Shown here: piece by piece, positions 50,907 to 59,275 of the stretch
Layout of the letters: every line of letters begins with the position of its first letter
How positions within the stretch are numbered: position 1 is the stretch's first letter
NCBI RefSeq assembly: GCF_012027615.1
Contig: NZ_SNUT01000003.1
Coordinates: 186,001-250,000, forward strand
Reading direction: 5' to 3'
DNA length: 64,000 nt
DNA from: Thermococcus sp. 21S7
Lineage (GTDB): Archaea; Methanobacteriota_B; Thermococci; Thermococcales; Thermococcaceae
Made by a program: the position numbers and the translations under genes
Notes under the pieces: generated by a model
What the model saw: only the letters and a program-made list of their open reading frames with translations
Told to the model about the DNA's origin: nothing
Databases searched by the model: none

Positions 50907-51833
50907 ATGAAGTCAGTTCCAAAAATCGTTTCAACGGTGCTTTCGACTGCCCTCATCTTTATAATCCTAATCTCTGCCGCCCAGTGGGTAGCGTACGAGA
51001 ATGCCGAGGAGAAGGTTCTCTCGCTCCCCTGCAACCTCTCCACAACGCCCTACCTAACTGAGGTCGAGTCCTTCCTTCCGCCGGACGAGCTGATTGAGAG
51101 GGGAATAGGCCACCGCTACGGCGATGGGGAGCTTGAGGTTGTAGTGCCCGGAAAGCTCGGGGGAATGGACCCGTACTATGAGTATCTGCCCCGGCACCTT
51201 TCCTGGGAGCTGAACGATTCCATAGCTTATCTCAGGAGCTTTCTCGCGAACGGGAGCGATGGGGAAGTTAAGATGGCGTTTCAGGTCGTGGAGAGGAGCT
51301 ACTTTATGTTCCGGTTCGAGGAAAGGCTCTGCCGGAAGAACCTGACCGCGGTGGTTTTCAGGCCATCCCCTCCCCTTAAGTGGCTTCTGTCCCTGAGTTC
51401 TGCCCTGAAGGAGCTCGGCGAGGACGAGGGACTCAGGGCGATGCTCTTTGGAACGGCCGTTGCCTTCATCATTGTCGGGATTTTCTGGCTCTGGCTCTTC
51501 CTCGTTGCAAAGATACCCCTCAAAGGGCCGCTCAAAATGGCGGCATCGCTCCTCCTGATGGTCATCCTCTTCGGCTCCGCTGTCCCAGCGCTGAAGCTCA
51601 TCAACATCCATGGGGAAAACGGCGATCCGGCTCACAGGCTACCGAAGTGTGACGTTGCCTACGCTGAGAGCTGCCGCTCACTGCTCTTTCACGCGGCCCT
51701 AGATTACATGGGCGACAAGGGGCAGAAGGCCACCTGTGAGGTCCTCAACTACCTCAGCAACAGACTGAGCCAGGAGGAGATGGAAAAGCTTGTGGGTGCA
51801 CTTTCCCCGGACTGCCCTGAGCTAGGTTTTTAA
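50907..51833 (+). CDS. Hypothetical membrane protein (third of three related genes)
   Basis: 308 residues. It has the same plan as the gene at 49052: an N-terminal membrane segment (IVSTVLSTALIFIILISAAQW), an external domain ending KNLTAVVFRPSPPLKWLL, two membrane helices (LFGTAVAFIIVGIFWLWLFLV and MAASLLLMVILFGSAVPAL) and a soluble C-terminal tail containing four cysteines (CDVAYAESC, ATCEV, PDCPE). A TATA-like CTTTATATT at 50867-50875 may give it its own promoter. Its role is unknown; the tandem arrangement suggests duplication and a shared complex. Confidence 0.68.
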   Translation: MKSVPKIVSTVLSTALIFIILISAAQWVAYENAEEKVLSLPCNLSTTPYLTEVESFLPPDELIERGIGHRYGDGELEVVVPGKLGGMDPYYEYLPRHLSWELNDSIAYLRSFLANGSDGEVKMAFQVVERSYFMFRFEERLCRKNLTAVVFRPSPPLKWLLSLSSALKELGEDEGLRAMLFGTAVAFIIVGIFWLWLFLVAKIPLKGPLKMAASLLLMVILFGSAVPALKLINIHGENGDPAHRLPKCDVAYAESCRSLLFHAALDYMGDKGQKATCEVLNYLSNRLSQEEMEKLVGALSPDCPELGF

Positions 51834-51868
51834 ATCCCACTTCTCCCCTTTATCCGGGAGGGGTCGCT

Positions 51869-54304
51869 ATGACCGTCAAGGTCCGCTTTGACAAGGAAGT
51901 GAGAGAGTACGCGAAAGGCGAGAAAGTTAAGGACTCGGTTCTCAAGCTCACCGAAACCGCTCTGGCTCAGGCGCTTGAGAAGTTCCACAGGAGAATGATA
52001 ATCATAGAGGGGGACACGGTAAGAAAGGCAGAGCTGGCCGGAATACTGGCGGGGGCATCGGCCCGGGTTCTCGGGGATGTCCTCGATGAGCTTAAGGAAA
52101 AGCGCCTTCGCGATGAGAGCGAGGATGGGATAGAGGTTCTTTACGCTACGGACGCACTCGGCGAGGAAACCTTCGGGAGGAAGCGCTACGAGGCCTTCAG
52201 AAAGCACTTCGACGTTCTGGCCGGCTCGACCGCCGAAGTTAAGGCCGTAACGTTTAAACACACCCGCGACATCCTGGGCAGAACCTTCGACATCCTCGTT
52301 CTGGACATGAGCTACGACTACTCGCCGAACGACCTCGGAAGGATAATCGAGACCGTCCGCGGCGGCGGGCTCATCTTCATACTCGCCCACCCCTTCGAGA
52401 AGTGGAAGAAGATGTGGACTGGCTTCCACAAGAGCCTAGTCACGCCGCCCTACACCATAGACGACGTCAAGAAGCGATTCAACAGGAGGCTGATCAGGAA
52501 GTTCACGGAGCACGACGGCATCTACATCATCACCGAGAACGGCAAGCTCAAGAAGAAACCGAAGAGGAACAAGAGCCAGGCGAAGATTAAATCAAGGAAA
52601 GGCGTCCAGATTCCTAAAGAGACCCTCTTCCCGCGCGAGCTGTACGAGATGGCGCTCACCGAGGGGCAGGTCGAAGTCCTCAGGGCATTCGAGGGGCTGG
52701 TTGAGGAGGAGGGTATGCTCGTCCTCACCGCGGACAGGGGACGCGGAAAGAGCGTCTCCGTTGGAATAGCCGCGATAGGTCTCGCCCTAGCCCTCGGTAA
52801 GCGCACGCGCGTAGTCGTGACGGCCCCCGAGCCGGAGAACGTTCAGGCACTTTTCCGCTTCGCCAAGCGGGCACTGGAAAGGCTCGGCTTCAAGCCCCAC
52901 GTTGTCGAAGAGCGCGGTTTGATAAAGGAACTCTACGCGAGGAAGATTGGTCTGAGGTATTACCCGCCGGCCGAGGGTTACAAGAAGACGGCCGACCTGT
53001 ACATCCTCGACGAAGCGGCCGGAATCCACGTCCCCATACTCCACAAGTACCTCAGCAAGCCCCGCGTCGTTTACTCCTCCACGGTACACGGCTACGAGGG
53101 CGCCGGAAGGGGCTTCTCCGTCAAGTTCCTGAAGAAGGCGAGGGAGAAAAGGGAGTTTAGAGAGCTTCACATGGAGGAGCCCATCCGCTACGCGGAGAAC
53201 GACCCCATCGAGAAGTGGCTCTTCGACGTTCTGCTCCTCGATGCCGAGCCGGTTGAGCTCACGGAGGAGGACTGCGAACTTATAAAGAACAAGGAGGTCT
53301 ACTTCGAGGAGCCCGACCTCGACGACTGGTTTGAGAAGGACAGGGAGGACCTGCGGAACTTCGTCGGCATCTACATCCTCGCCCACTACCGCAACAGGCC
53401 GAGCGATGTTGCCCTGCTCGCGGATGCCCCTCACCACAGGGCGAGGGTGTTGAGGCTCAAGAACGGCAAGATAGTGACGGCAATCCAGATAGCGGAGGAG
53501 GGCAACATTCCAAAGAAGGTCATCGAGAAGATGGCGAAGGGCTACAAGCCGCGCGGCAACATAATCCCCGACATGATGGTCAAGCACCACATGGCGAAGG
53601 AGTTCGCGAAGCTGAAGGGCTACCGCATAGTGAGGATAGCGACGCACCCAGATGCGATGGACATGGGGCTTGGAAGCAAGGCGCTGGAACTCCTCGAAAA
53701 GGAAGCGAGGGAGCGGGGATTGGACTGGATTGGCTCGGGCTTCGGTGCCAGCGAGGAACTCGTCCGCTTCTGGGTCAGGAACGGCTTCGCAGTGGTTCAC
53801 CTCAGCCCCGCCAGAAACCCTGTGAGCGGTGAGTTTACCGCCATAGTCCTCAAGCCGATAAGCGAAAGGGCGAAGAAGCTCATCCGCAGGGCCAACGACG
53901 AGTTCAGGATAAGGCTCACGGAATGGCTGAGTGATACCCACCGCGAGATTGAGCCTGAGATAGTCAGGTGGCTCTTTGAAACACCCTTCGGCGAAGCTGT
54001 GGATTACCCGATTCACCTCACGGAGGTTCAGAGAAAACGCCTCGATGCCTTCACGGGCAAGGTTCTGACCTACGACACCGTGGTTGACGCCGTTAAGCCC
54101 ATCGTGAAGCTCTACTTCCTCGACGGCTGGATGAAGCCATACCTCGACGAGAGGCAGATAAAGCTGCTCATCTACCGCGTCCTGCAGGCACACAGCTGGG
54201 AGGAAACAGCAAGACTTATTGACAGAACCGAAACCTTCACCATGATAGAGGTGCGCGATATCATAAGGGGACTCTGGTACTACTACAAGAGGGTCATTTC
54301 ATGA
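51869..54304 (+). CDS. tmcA: tRNA(Met) cytidine acetyltransferase TmcA
   Basis: 811 residues in the TmcA/NAT10 order: a DUF1726-like N-terminal domain, an RecD-like helicase with Walker A TADRGRGKSVS and DEAA-type Walker B (LYILDEAAGI), a GNAT acetyltransferase domain (RIVRIATHPDAMDMGLGSKAL, GSGFGASEELVRFW), then a tRNA-binding tail. It acetylates cytidine N4 in tRNA and, in Thermococcales, many rRNA and other sites, supporting growth at high temperature. ATG 51869 has GGGAGGGG upstream and a TTTTTAAA TATA box at 51826-51833. Confidence 0.93.
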   Translation: MTVKVRFDKEVREYAKGEKVKDSVLKLTETALAQALEKFHRRMIIIEGDTVRKAELAGILAGASARVLGDVLDELKEKRLRDESEDGIEVLYATDALGEETFGRKRYEAFRKHFDVLAGSTAEVKAVTFKHTRDILGRTFDILVLDMSYDYSPNDLGRIIETVRGGGLIFILAHPFEKWKKMWTGFHKSLVTPPYTIDDVKKRFNRRLIRKFTEHDGIYIITENGKLKKKPKRNKSQAKIKSRKGVQIPKETLFPRELYEMALTEGQVEVLRAFEGLVEEEGMLVLTADRGRGKSVSVGIAAIGLALALGKRTRVVVTAPEPENVQALFRFAKRALERLGFKPHVVEERGLIKELYARKIGLRYYPPAEGYKKTADLYILDEAAGIHVPILHKYLSKPRVVYSSTVHGYEGAGRGFSVKFLKKAREKREFRELHMEEPIRYAENDPIEKWLFDVLLLDAEPVELTEEDCELIKNKEVYFEEPDLDDWFEKDREDLRNFVGIYILAHYRNRPSDVALLADAPHHRARVLRLKNGKIVTAIQIAEEGNIPKKVIEKMAKGYKPRGNIIPDMMVKHHMAKEFAKLKGYRIVRIATHPDAMDMGLGSKALELLEKEARERGLDWIGSGFGASEELVRFWVRNGFAVVHLSPARNPVSGEFTAIVLKPISERAKKLIRRANDEFRIRLTEWLSDTHREIEPEIVRWLFETPFGEAVDYPIHLTEVQRKRLDAFTGKVLTYDTVVDAVKPIVKLYFLDGWMKPYLDERQIKLLIYRVLQAHSWEETARLIDRTETFTMIEVRDIIRGLWYYYKRVIS

Positions 54305-54311
54305 TTCTAAA

Positions 54312-54324
54312 CTAACTTTTTATA
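54312..54324 (+). promoter_or_regulatory. TATA promoter of the NYN-domain pair
   Basis: ACTAACTTTTTATAG about 65 nt upstream of ATG 54384, just after the tmcA stop. Confidence 0.45.
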
Positions 54325-54383
54325 GTATTGGTGCGTAGTTCCCTCGGTATGTCATTGGTGTATCCATTCCAACGGTGACTCCT

Positions 54384-54893
54384 ATGCCGGGCGGCAACTG
54401 GGAGAAGATAATTTCGATAACAAAGGATGGAATGAGGAGCATAGGAACGATGAGACGAAAGATAAGCAGGGGTAAGAGGATAGCACTTCTCATTGACGGT
54501 CCCAACATCCTAAGGAAAGAGTTCGGCGTCAAGCTTGAGGATATAGTCGAAGCCCTGGAGGGGCTGGGCGACCTCAGGGTCTCAAAGGTGATACTGAACC
54601 AGTACGCCCCCCAGGGGCTCATAGAGGCCGTGTCGAACCAGGGCTTTGAGGCCATCGTCGTCTCGGGTGAGACCGGTGTGAAGCTCGCCGTCGAGGCGAT
54701 GAGGGAGATATACAACCCGAACATCGACGTGATTGCACTGGCCACCAGAAACGCGGAGTTCCTGCCCGTAATCCTCAAGGCCAAGGAGCGGGGCAAGGAA
54801 ACCATCGTCATCGGAATCGAGCCGGGCTTCTCTGCGGCGCTGAAGCATGCCGCCGACTACACCATAATCCTCGAAGGCGGTGAGGAGAAATGA
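54384..54893 (+). CDS. NYN/PIN-like domain protein, catalytically degenerate paralogue
   Basis: About 169 residues of the LabA/NYN RNase-like family (PIN-like fold). It keeps the first motif [14 protein letters not shown] (D38), but the other acidic positions differ from its downstream paralogue: [12 protein letters not shown] where the partner has [12 protein letters not shown] (D to E at 96, D to G at 98), and TRNAEFLP where the partner has TRDADFLP (N123, E125). It is therefore unlikely to cleave RNA itself. The stop overlaps the partner's start by 4 nt (ATGA), pointing to equal synthesis and possibly a heterodimer with the intact enzyme. ATG 54384 has GGTGA upstream. Confidence 0.8.
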   Translation: MPGGNWEKIISITKDGMRSIGTMRRKISRGKRIALLIDGPNILRKEFGVKLEDIVEALEGLGDLRVSKVILNQYAPQGLIEAVSNQGFEAIVVSGETGVKLAVEAMREIYNPNIDVIALATRNAEFLPVILKAKERGKETIVIGIEPGFSAALKHAADYTIILEGGEEK

Positions 54894-55411
54894 AGGAGCG
54901 CTTTTTCAGGGTTCTGAGGCGCGGGGAGAAGGAGGTCAAGGAGGTCAGCGAGGAGGCGCCCAAGCCGAAGAAGAAGAGGAGCATAGGCCTTATCATCGAC
55001 GGTCCCAACATCCTGAGGAAAGAGTTCGGGATAAAGCTGGAGGACATCATAGACGCCCTCGAACGGATTGGAAAGCTCCGCGTTGCCAAGGTAGTTCTCA
55101 ACCAGTACGCCCCCCAGGGGCTCATAGAGGCCGTCGTGAACCAGGGACTCGAACCGATAATAGTGGCCGGCGACACCGACGTGAGGATAGCCATCGAGGC
55201 AATGGAGCTCATCTACAACTCCGACGTCGAGGTGATAGCCCTGGCCACCAGGGACGCAGACTTCCTCCCTATAGTCAACGAGGCGAAGCGCAGGGGGAAG
55301 GAGACGATAGTCATCGGCGTCGAGCCCGGCTTCTCGGTCGCACTCCAGAACGCAGCAGACTACGTCATCAAGATGGAGGGCAAAGGTACTGACGTTCACG
55401 AGGCCAAATAG
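54890..55411 (+). CDS. NYN/PIN-like domain protein (predicted RNase)
   Basis: 173 residues. A basic N-terminal extension (to residue 30) precedes a LabA/NYN domain with all expected acids: [12 protein letters not shown] (D37), [13 protein letters not shown] (D95, D97, E103) and [10 protein letters not shown] (D122, D124). NYN proteins bind one or two Mg2+ ions and cleave RNA. It is about 60% identical by eye to the upstream protein, which lacks four of these residues. The target is unknown. Confidence 0.85.
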   Translation: MKERFFRVLRRGEKEVKEVSEEAPKPKKKRSIGLIIDGPNILRKEFGIKLEDIIDALERIGKLRVAKVVLNQYAPQGLIEAVVNQGLEPIIVAGDTDVRIAIEAMELIYNSDVEVIALATRDADFLPIVNEAKRRGKETIVIGVEPGFSVALQNAADYVIKMEGKGTDVHEAK

Positions 55412-55451
55412 CTTTTAAGCTTTCTTTCCAGCCATATTCTGGTGGGAAAAA

Positions 55452-56393
55452 GTGATAGTTGAAATCATCCTCTTCGCGCTCGGCCTCATCCTGCTCATCA
55501 AGGGGAGCGACTATTTCGTTGAAGCAGCCTCGCGCGTTGCAAAGGGATTCGGCGTCAGCGAGTTCATCATAGCGCTCGTTCTGGCGAGCATAGCCACCAC
55601 ACTGCCGGAGGTCACGGTCTCGGCCATCTCATCCTACCAGGGGAAGCCCGACATAGCCCTCGGCAACGCGATTGGAAGCGCCCTCGCGAACATAGCCCTC
55701 ATTCTCGGCGTTTCCGCCCTGCTTCGCCCTCTGAAGGTCGAGAAAACCGCCTGGAAGAACGCCCTCTTCATGATAGGCGTTACGGCCTACGCCGGCCTGC
55801 TCATGTACGACGGCACGATAAGCCGGATCGACGGCGCGAGCCTGATACTCATTTACTTCGGCTTCCTCTACTACCTCTACCGGAAGCACATGACCCTGGA
55901 AGAGCTTCCCGAAAGTGGGCGCGGGAACCCTAGGAGGGACGCCCTCATAATGTTCGGGAGCGGCATGCTCGTCGTGATCGGCGCCAAACTCGTGGTTGAC
56001 AGCGCCGTAACTATAGCCCGGGCATTCGGAGTGCCGGAGGTCGTCATAGGCCTCACGATGGTCTCGATTGGAACTTCCCTGCCCGAGTTCACCAACTCCC
56101 TCATGGCGACCATCAAGAGGCTCCCGAACATCAGCGTGGGCAACATAATCGGCGCGAACATCCTCGACGTTCTCATGGTCATCGGCATAGCGGCCCTCAT
56201 AAACCCGATTAGGGTGGACGCGACGATATACACCTTCACCCTGCCCCTGACGCTCCTCGTCATGGGCGTACTGACGGCCGTTCTCCGCCTCACCGGCAGG
56301 ATAGACAGACTCACCGGCGGGGTGCTGCTGGCAATCTATTCGTACTTCATCTACGTTTACCTCACCGGCGGCGTTCACCTGCCGGGCGGCTGA
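55452..56393 (+). CDS. CaCA-family sodium/calcium exchanger-like transporter
   Basis: 313 residues, about ten membrane helices in two inverted halves. The alpha repeats are ASIATTLPEVTVS (first half) and VSIGTSLPEFTNS (second half), with AIGSALANIALI and NIIGANILDVL as the matching second helices. This is the layout of YrbG/NCX_Mj-type exchangers that drive Ca2+ out with Na+ or H+. GTG 55452 follows GGTGGG, and a CTTTTAAG element at 55412-55419 could be its TATA box. Confidence 0.9.
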   Translation: MIVEIILFALGLILLIKGSDYFVEAASRVAKGFGVSEFIIALVLASIATTLPEVTVSAISSYQGKPDIALGNAIGSALANIALILGVSALLRPLKVEKTAWKNALFMIGVTAYAGLLMYDGTISRIDGASLILIYFGFLYYLYRKHMTLEELPESGRGNPRRDALIMFGSGMLVVIGAKLVVDSAVTIARAFGVPEVVIGLTMVSIGTSLPEFTNSLMATIKRLPNISVGNIIGANILDVLMVIGIAALINPIRVDATIYTFTLPLTLLVMGVLTAVLRLTGRIDRLTGGVLLAIYSYFIYVYLTGGVHLPGG

Positions 56394-56424
56394 GTTTCCT
56401 TTTCTCGATTCAATGCACAATTCT

Positions 56425-56444
56425 GGGGCGCAAAGCTTTTTAAT
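56425..56444 (+). promoter_or_regulatory. BRE/TATA promoter of the binding-protein gene
   Basis: GGGGCGCAAAGC followed by TTTTTAAT, about 60 nt upstream of ATG 56498, leaving a leader of roughly 30 nt with GGAGGTGG as ribosome binding site. Confidence 0.55.
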
Positions 56445-56497
56445 TTGCCCTATTACCCCATTATGAAAACCAAAAACCCGTTCATGGAGGTGGAAGA

Positions 56498-57637
56498 ATG
56501 AGGAAAATTACCACGCTGATGTTCATCCTTCTGCTCCTCGGTGCCATCGGGGCTTCAAAACCCGTCAAGGCCCAGGAGGAACTGACGGTTTACTCCTACA
56601 ACAGCATAGAGTGGTGGATGAAGGAGATAGTTCCGATTTTTGAGGAGAAATACGGTGTCAAGGTGAACCTCGTCCTCATCGGTGACGCCGGCGAGGTTCT
56701 CAACAGGCTCATCCTTGAGAAGGACAACCCCCAGGCTGACGTCGTCGTGGGCATAGACAACAGCTACCTGGCGAAGGCCATAGACGCGGGTGTACTGGAG
56801 CCGTACAAGCCGGCCAACGCCGACGTGATTCCGGGCTGGATTGTTGAGAAGTTCGACCCGAGTTACCACCTCACGCCCTACGACTACGGCTTCATAGCAA
56901 TCAACTACCGCAAGGACATGGTTCAGAACCCGCCGACCAGCCTCGAAGACCTCACCAAGCCGGAGTGGAAGGGCAAGCTGATAATCGAAGACCCGCGCAC
57001 CAGTTCACCGGGAATGGCCTTCCTCCTCTGGACGATAGCCGTTTACGGCGACGACTGGCTCCATTACTGGGAGAAGCTGAAAAAGAACGACGTCCAGATA
57101 GTCGAAGGCTGGAGCGCGGCCTGGAACTCCTTCACTAAGGGTGAGTACCCGCTCGTCCTCAGCTACGCCACCTCGCCGGCCGCGACGGTTTACTACGACA
57201 ACAACACCAACGTCGGCGCCGTAGCGTTCAAGGAGGGCAACTACCTCCAGATAGAGGGGGCGGGAATAGTCAAGGGCGCCAAAAACAAAGAGCTGGCCGA
57301 AAAGTTCATTGAGTTCCTCATCAGTGAAGAGGCCCAGGAGAAGCTCCCGCTCAACCAGTGGATGTACCCGGTAAACAAGAACGTCGGGACCCCCGAGGTT
57401 TTCAAGTACGCGGTGAAGATAGACAAACCGGTGACCGTTGACTCCAAGGAGGTCGGGAACAACTACGAGCTATGGCTCAAGCAGTGGACAGGGCTCATGG
57501 TCGAGGGCAAGAGCCCGGACGAGATACTGGGCAAAACCACCACATCCACTCCCAGCGAAAACGGCAAAACGTGCGGCCCGGGCGTTGTGGCTGCTCTGGC
57601 TTTGATACCTCTCATCTTCAGAAGAAAAGGGAAGTGA
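56498..57637 (+). CDS. Thiamine-type ABC solute-binding protein with CGP-CTERM tail
   Basis: 379 residues. Signal peptide 1-25, then a type II binding-protein fold close to thiamine-binding TbpA: ELTVYSYNSIEWWMKEI, ADVVVGIDNSYLAKAI, TPYDYGFIAINY, SSPGMAFLLWTIAVYGDDW and EGWSAAWNSFTKGEYPLVLSY. It ends in a Thr/Ser linker and CGPGVVAALALIPLIFRRKGK, the CGP-CTERM anchor, instead of an N-terminal lipobox. No permease or ATPase gene is adjacent, so it must use a transporter encoded elsewhere; the ligand is inferred from family resemblance only. Confidence 0.88.
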   Translation: MRKITTLMFILLLLGAIGASKPVKAQEELTVYSYNSIEWWMKEIVPIFEEKYGVKVNLVLIGDAGEVLNRLILEKDNPQADVVVGIDNSYLAKAIDAGVLEPYKPANADVIPGWIVEKFDPSYHLTPYDYGFIAINYRKDMVQNPPTSLEDLTKPEWKGKLIIEDPRTSSPGMAFLLWTIAVYGDDWLHYWEKLKKNDVQIVEGWSAAWNSFTKGEYPLVLSYATSPAATVYYDNNTNVGAVAFKEGNYLQIEGAGIVKGAKNKELAEKFIEFLISEEAQEKLPLNQWMYPVNKNVGTPEVFKYAVKIDKPVTVDSKEVGNNYELWLKQWTGLMVEGKSPDEILGKTTTSTPSENGKTCGPGVVAALALIPLIFRRKGK

Positions 57638-57642
57638 AAACC

Positions 57643-57647
57643 TTTTT
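57643..57647 (+). terminator. Oligo-T terminator candidate
   Basis: A CCTTTTTAC tract 5 nt after the binding-protein stop, in the 8-nt gap before the convergent methyltransferase gene and running into its 3' end. Confidence 0.3.
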
Positions 57648-58614
57648 ACAATTTTCTTACCAGGAGGACGCTCCTGGCAGGCCGTTCTATCTCGACGTCA
57701 AATCCAAGGGCAAGTATCCTCTCCGTTATTTCCTTAGCCGCAGGGAACCCTCTGAACTCCTTGTTCAGGCTCTCGAAGAACTCAAGTGCCGGAACGAACT
57801 CGAAGCTGTCAATGAACGGGTCAACTATCGCCATCCTCCCGCCGGATTTCAGGACATCGAGGGCGTTTTTGAGAACCCTGCCCCTGTCCTTCGGCTCAAC
57901 ATACTCCAGGACGAAGCTCAGGATAACGGCGTCGTATTCGTTCACAGGCCGTATCAGCCTTGCATCCAGCTCCTTCAGCTCAACAGGCAGGTTCTTCGCC
58001 TCCACCCTGGCGCGCGCAATGTCGAGGAGCGCCGGGGAGTAGTCAACGCCCATGTAGAACCCGTTGTAGCCAACCTTCTCCCCAAAGTACGCGGGGGATA
58101 CGGATCCACAGCCAATGTCAAGTACACTCATGCCCTTTTTGATTCCAAGAAGGCTTGCTGTGACGTCCCTATACGCCCTGGAGAACTTGGTGTTCATCCT
58201 CATGTCCCAGAAATCTGCGTCCTTGTCGAAGTCCATGAGGACATGGGGGTGAACAGGAGTTATGAAGGCGTAGTCAACCATTCGATATATCTCCTCCTGG
58301 ACAGAAACCCAGTCCGGCACGACCAGATCATACTTCCCCTGTGGAATTTTTATTGTGTACGAAAACCCGTCTAGGTAGAGAGCATAGTCCCGCTCTTCAA
58401 TGATATTCAACCTTTTCAGGACGTTGATAAAGCTTAGAAGCAGCCTCCTGTTCGGGAGGTCGATTTCATCTATCAGCTCCTGGGGTGTCGGATTCTTGGT
58501 TAAGAACGAAAATACCCCATGTTTTGTGCCGAGAGCTATTATGTGGAGAAGAGAAGTCCGTATCATCATGTCCAGGTTCACATCTATTATCCTCGGATTG
58601 CGCATGTTGTTCAT
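57646..58614 (-). CDS. SAM-dependent methyltransferase with N-terminal winged helix
   Basis: 322 residues. Residues 20-110 resemble the dimerising winged-helix part of O-methyltransferases (IRTSLLHIIALGTKHGVFSFL..., TPQELIDEIDLPNRRLLLSFINVLKRLNII). The class I methylase core follows with motif I MSVLDIGCGSVSPAYFG, MGVDYSPALLDIARARV, DAVILSFVLEYV and MAIVDPF. The substrate is unknown. It starts at ATG 58614 (GAGGTGG upstream), 10 nt after an HTH regulator gene, at the edge of the chemotaxis locus. A role in modifying a surface or archaellum component is possible but only inferred. Confidence 0.82.
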   Translation of the reverse strand: MNNMRNPRIIDVNLDMMIRTSLLHIIALGTKHGVFSFLTKNPTPQELIDEIDLPNRRLLLSFINVLKRLNIIEERDYALYLDGFSYTIKIPQGKYDLVVPDWVSVQEEIYRMVDYAFITPVHPHVLMDFDKDADFWDMRMNTKFSRAYRDVTASLLGIKKGMSVLDIGCGSVSPAYFGEKVGYNGFYMGVDYSPALLDIARARVEAKNLPVELKELDARLIRPVNEYDAVILSFVLEYVEPKDRGRVLKNALDVLKSGGRMAIVDPFIDSFEFVPALEFFESLNKEFRGFPAAKEITERILALGFDVEIERPARSVLLVRKL

Positions 58615-58624
58615 TGAAACCACC

Positions 58625-58954
58625 TCACAAGAACCTCCGATAGTAGTGGTAGTATTCTTTCAAGTAATCGACCACCTTTTTTCCATAGTCGGTCAGCCTG
58701 TAGTATTTGAAGCCGTTGCTTGACACTTCCTCGACCAATCCCAAATAGACCAGGGAACTTTCCCCATTGTATCTGTTGCCCAGCCCCACCAAGGCACCCC
58801 GAACGTTTGAAGGGTCAGAACCGACGACCCTAGCGATTTCGGAGAGGTACGTGGCGGAGGGATAGATTTCGTTCAGGTACATTAGAATTTTTTTCCTTAG
58901 TTCACTGCGGTGAAGGGAGCGAAGCACCTGCGGATCGACAATAATTGCGTTCAT
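58625..58954 (-). CDS. Winged-helix transcriptional regulator (EarA-like)
   Basis: 109 residues, a single winged-helix domain: SELRKKILMYLNEIYPSATYLSEIARVVGSDPSNVRGALVGLG is the DNA-binding part, and a Tyr-rich helix ends the protein (GKKVVDYLKEYYHYYRR). Size, fold and position beside the chemotaxis/archaellum genes are consistent with EarA, the euryarchaeal activator of archaellum operons; the assignment rests on these features and is not proven. GGGAGGGGG precedes ATG 58954; a TATA-like AATAAAAG lies at about 58991-58998. Confidence 0.75.
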   Translation of the reverse strand: MNAIIVDPQVLRSLHRSELRKKILMYLNEIYPSATYLSEIARVVGSDPSNVRGALVGLGNRYNGESSLVYLGLVEEVSSNGFKYYRLTDYGKKVVDYLKEYYHYYRRFL

Positions 58955-59131
58955 AACAACCCCCTCCCTCAGAGCGGTTTCCCCTGTTCTTTTATTGATT
59001 GTAATCCAATCATCGGGAGGTTTGACCCATCCATCCCCCTACAGCAGTATATGGTTGGATGGTATATAACATTTTCGCCGAATTTAGAGGTTTCTGCAAT
59101 AATCCATGAGTCAATTTGTAGCAACTATAAC

Positions 59132-59154
59132 AATCACGGATAGTATCCGCGATT
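59132..59154. repeat. 23-bp palindrome, putative operator
   Basis: AATC-A-CGGATA-G-TATCCG-C-GATT: ten of eleven symmetric pairs match. It lies in the 321-bp non-coding stretch 58955-59275 between the EarA-like gene and the coiled-coil gene, about 60 bp upstream of the latter's TATA box. Apart from the two promoters and this palindrome I see nothing else in that stretch. Confidence 0.6.
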
Positions 59155-59212
59155 TGTTGCATTAAATACAAGCCAGTGAAAAATCCACGAAGAGTGGCGA
59201 TTTCCAATTTGG

Positions 59213-59228
59213 CCAAATATTTAAATAT
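59213..59228 (+). promoter_or_regulatory. TATA promoter of the coiled-coil protein gene
   Basis: CCAAATATTTAAATATAA, about 55 nt upstream of ATG 59276, with GGTGAT directly before the start codon. Confidence 0.55.
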
Positions 59229-59275
59229 AACCGCGGCTTAGAGGAGATGTGGGGAGCTATAGCCAGGTGATTGTA

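Noticed and set aside
59010-59216. Minus-strand 68-codon open frame in the taxis intergenic region
   Set aside because: TTG start without ribosome binding site, overlaps the palindrome and the opposite promoter, no protein-like composition.
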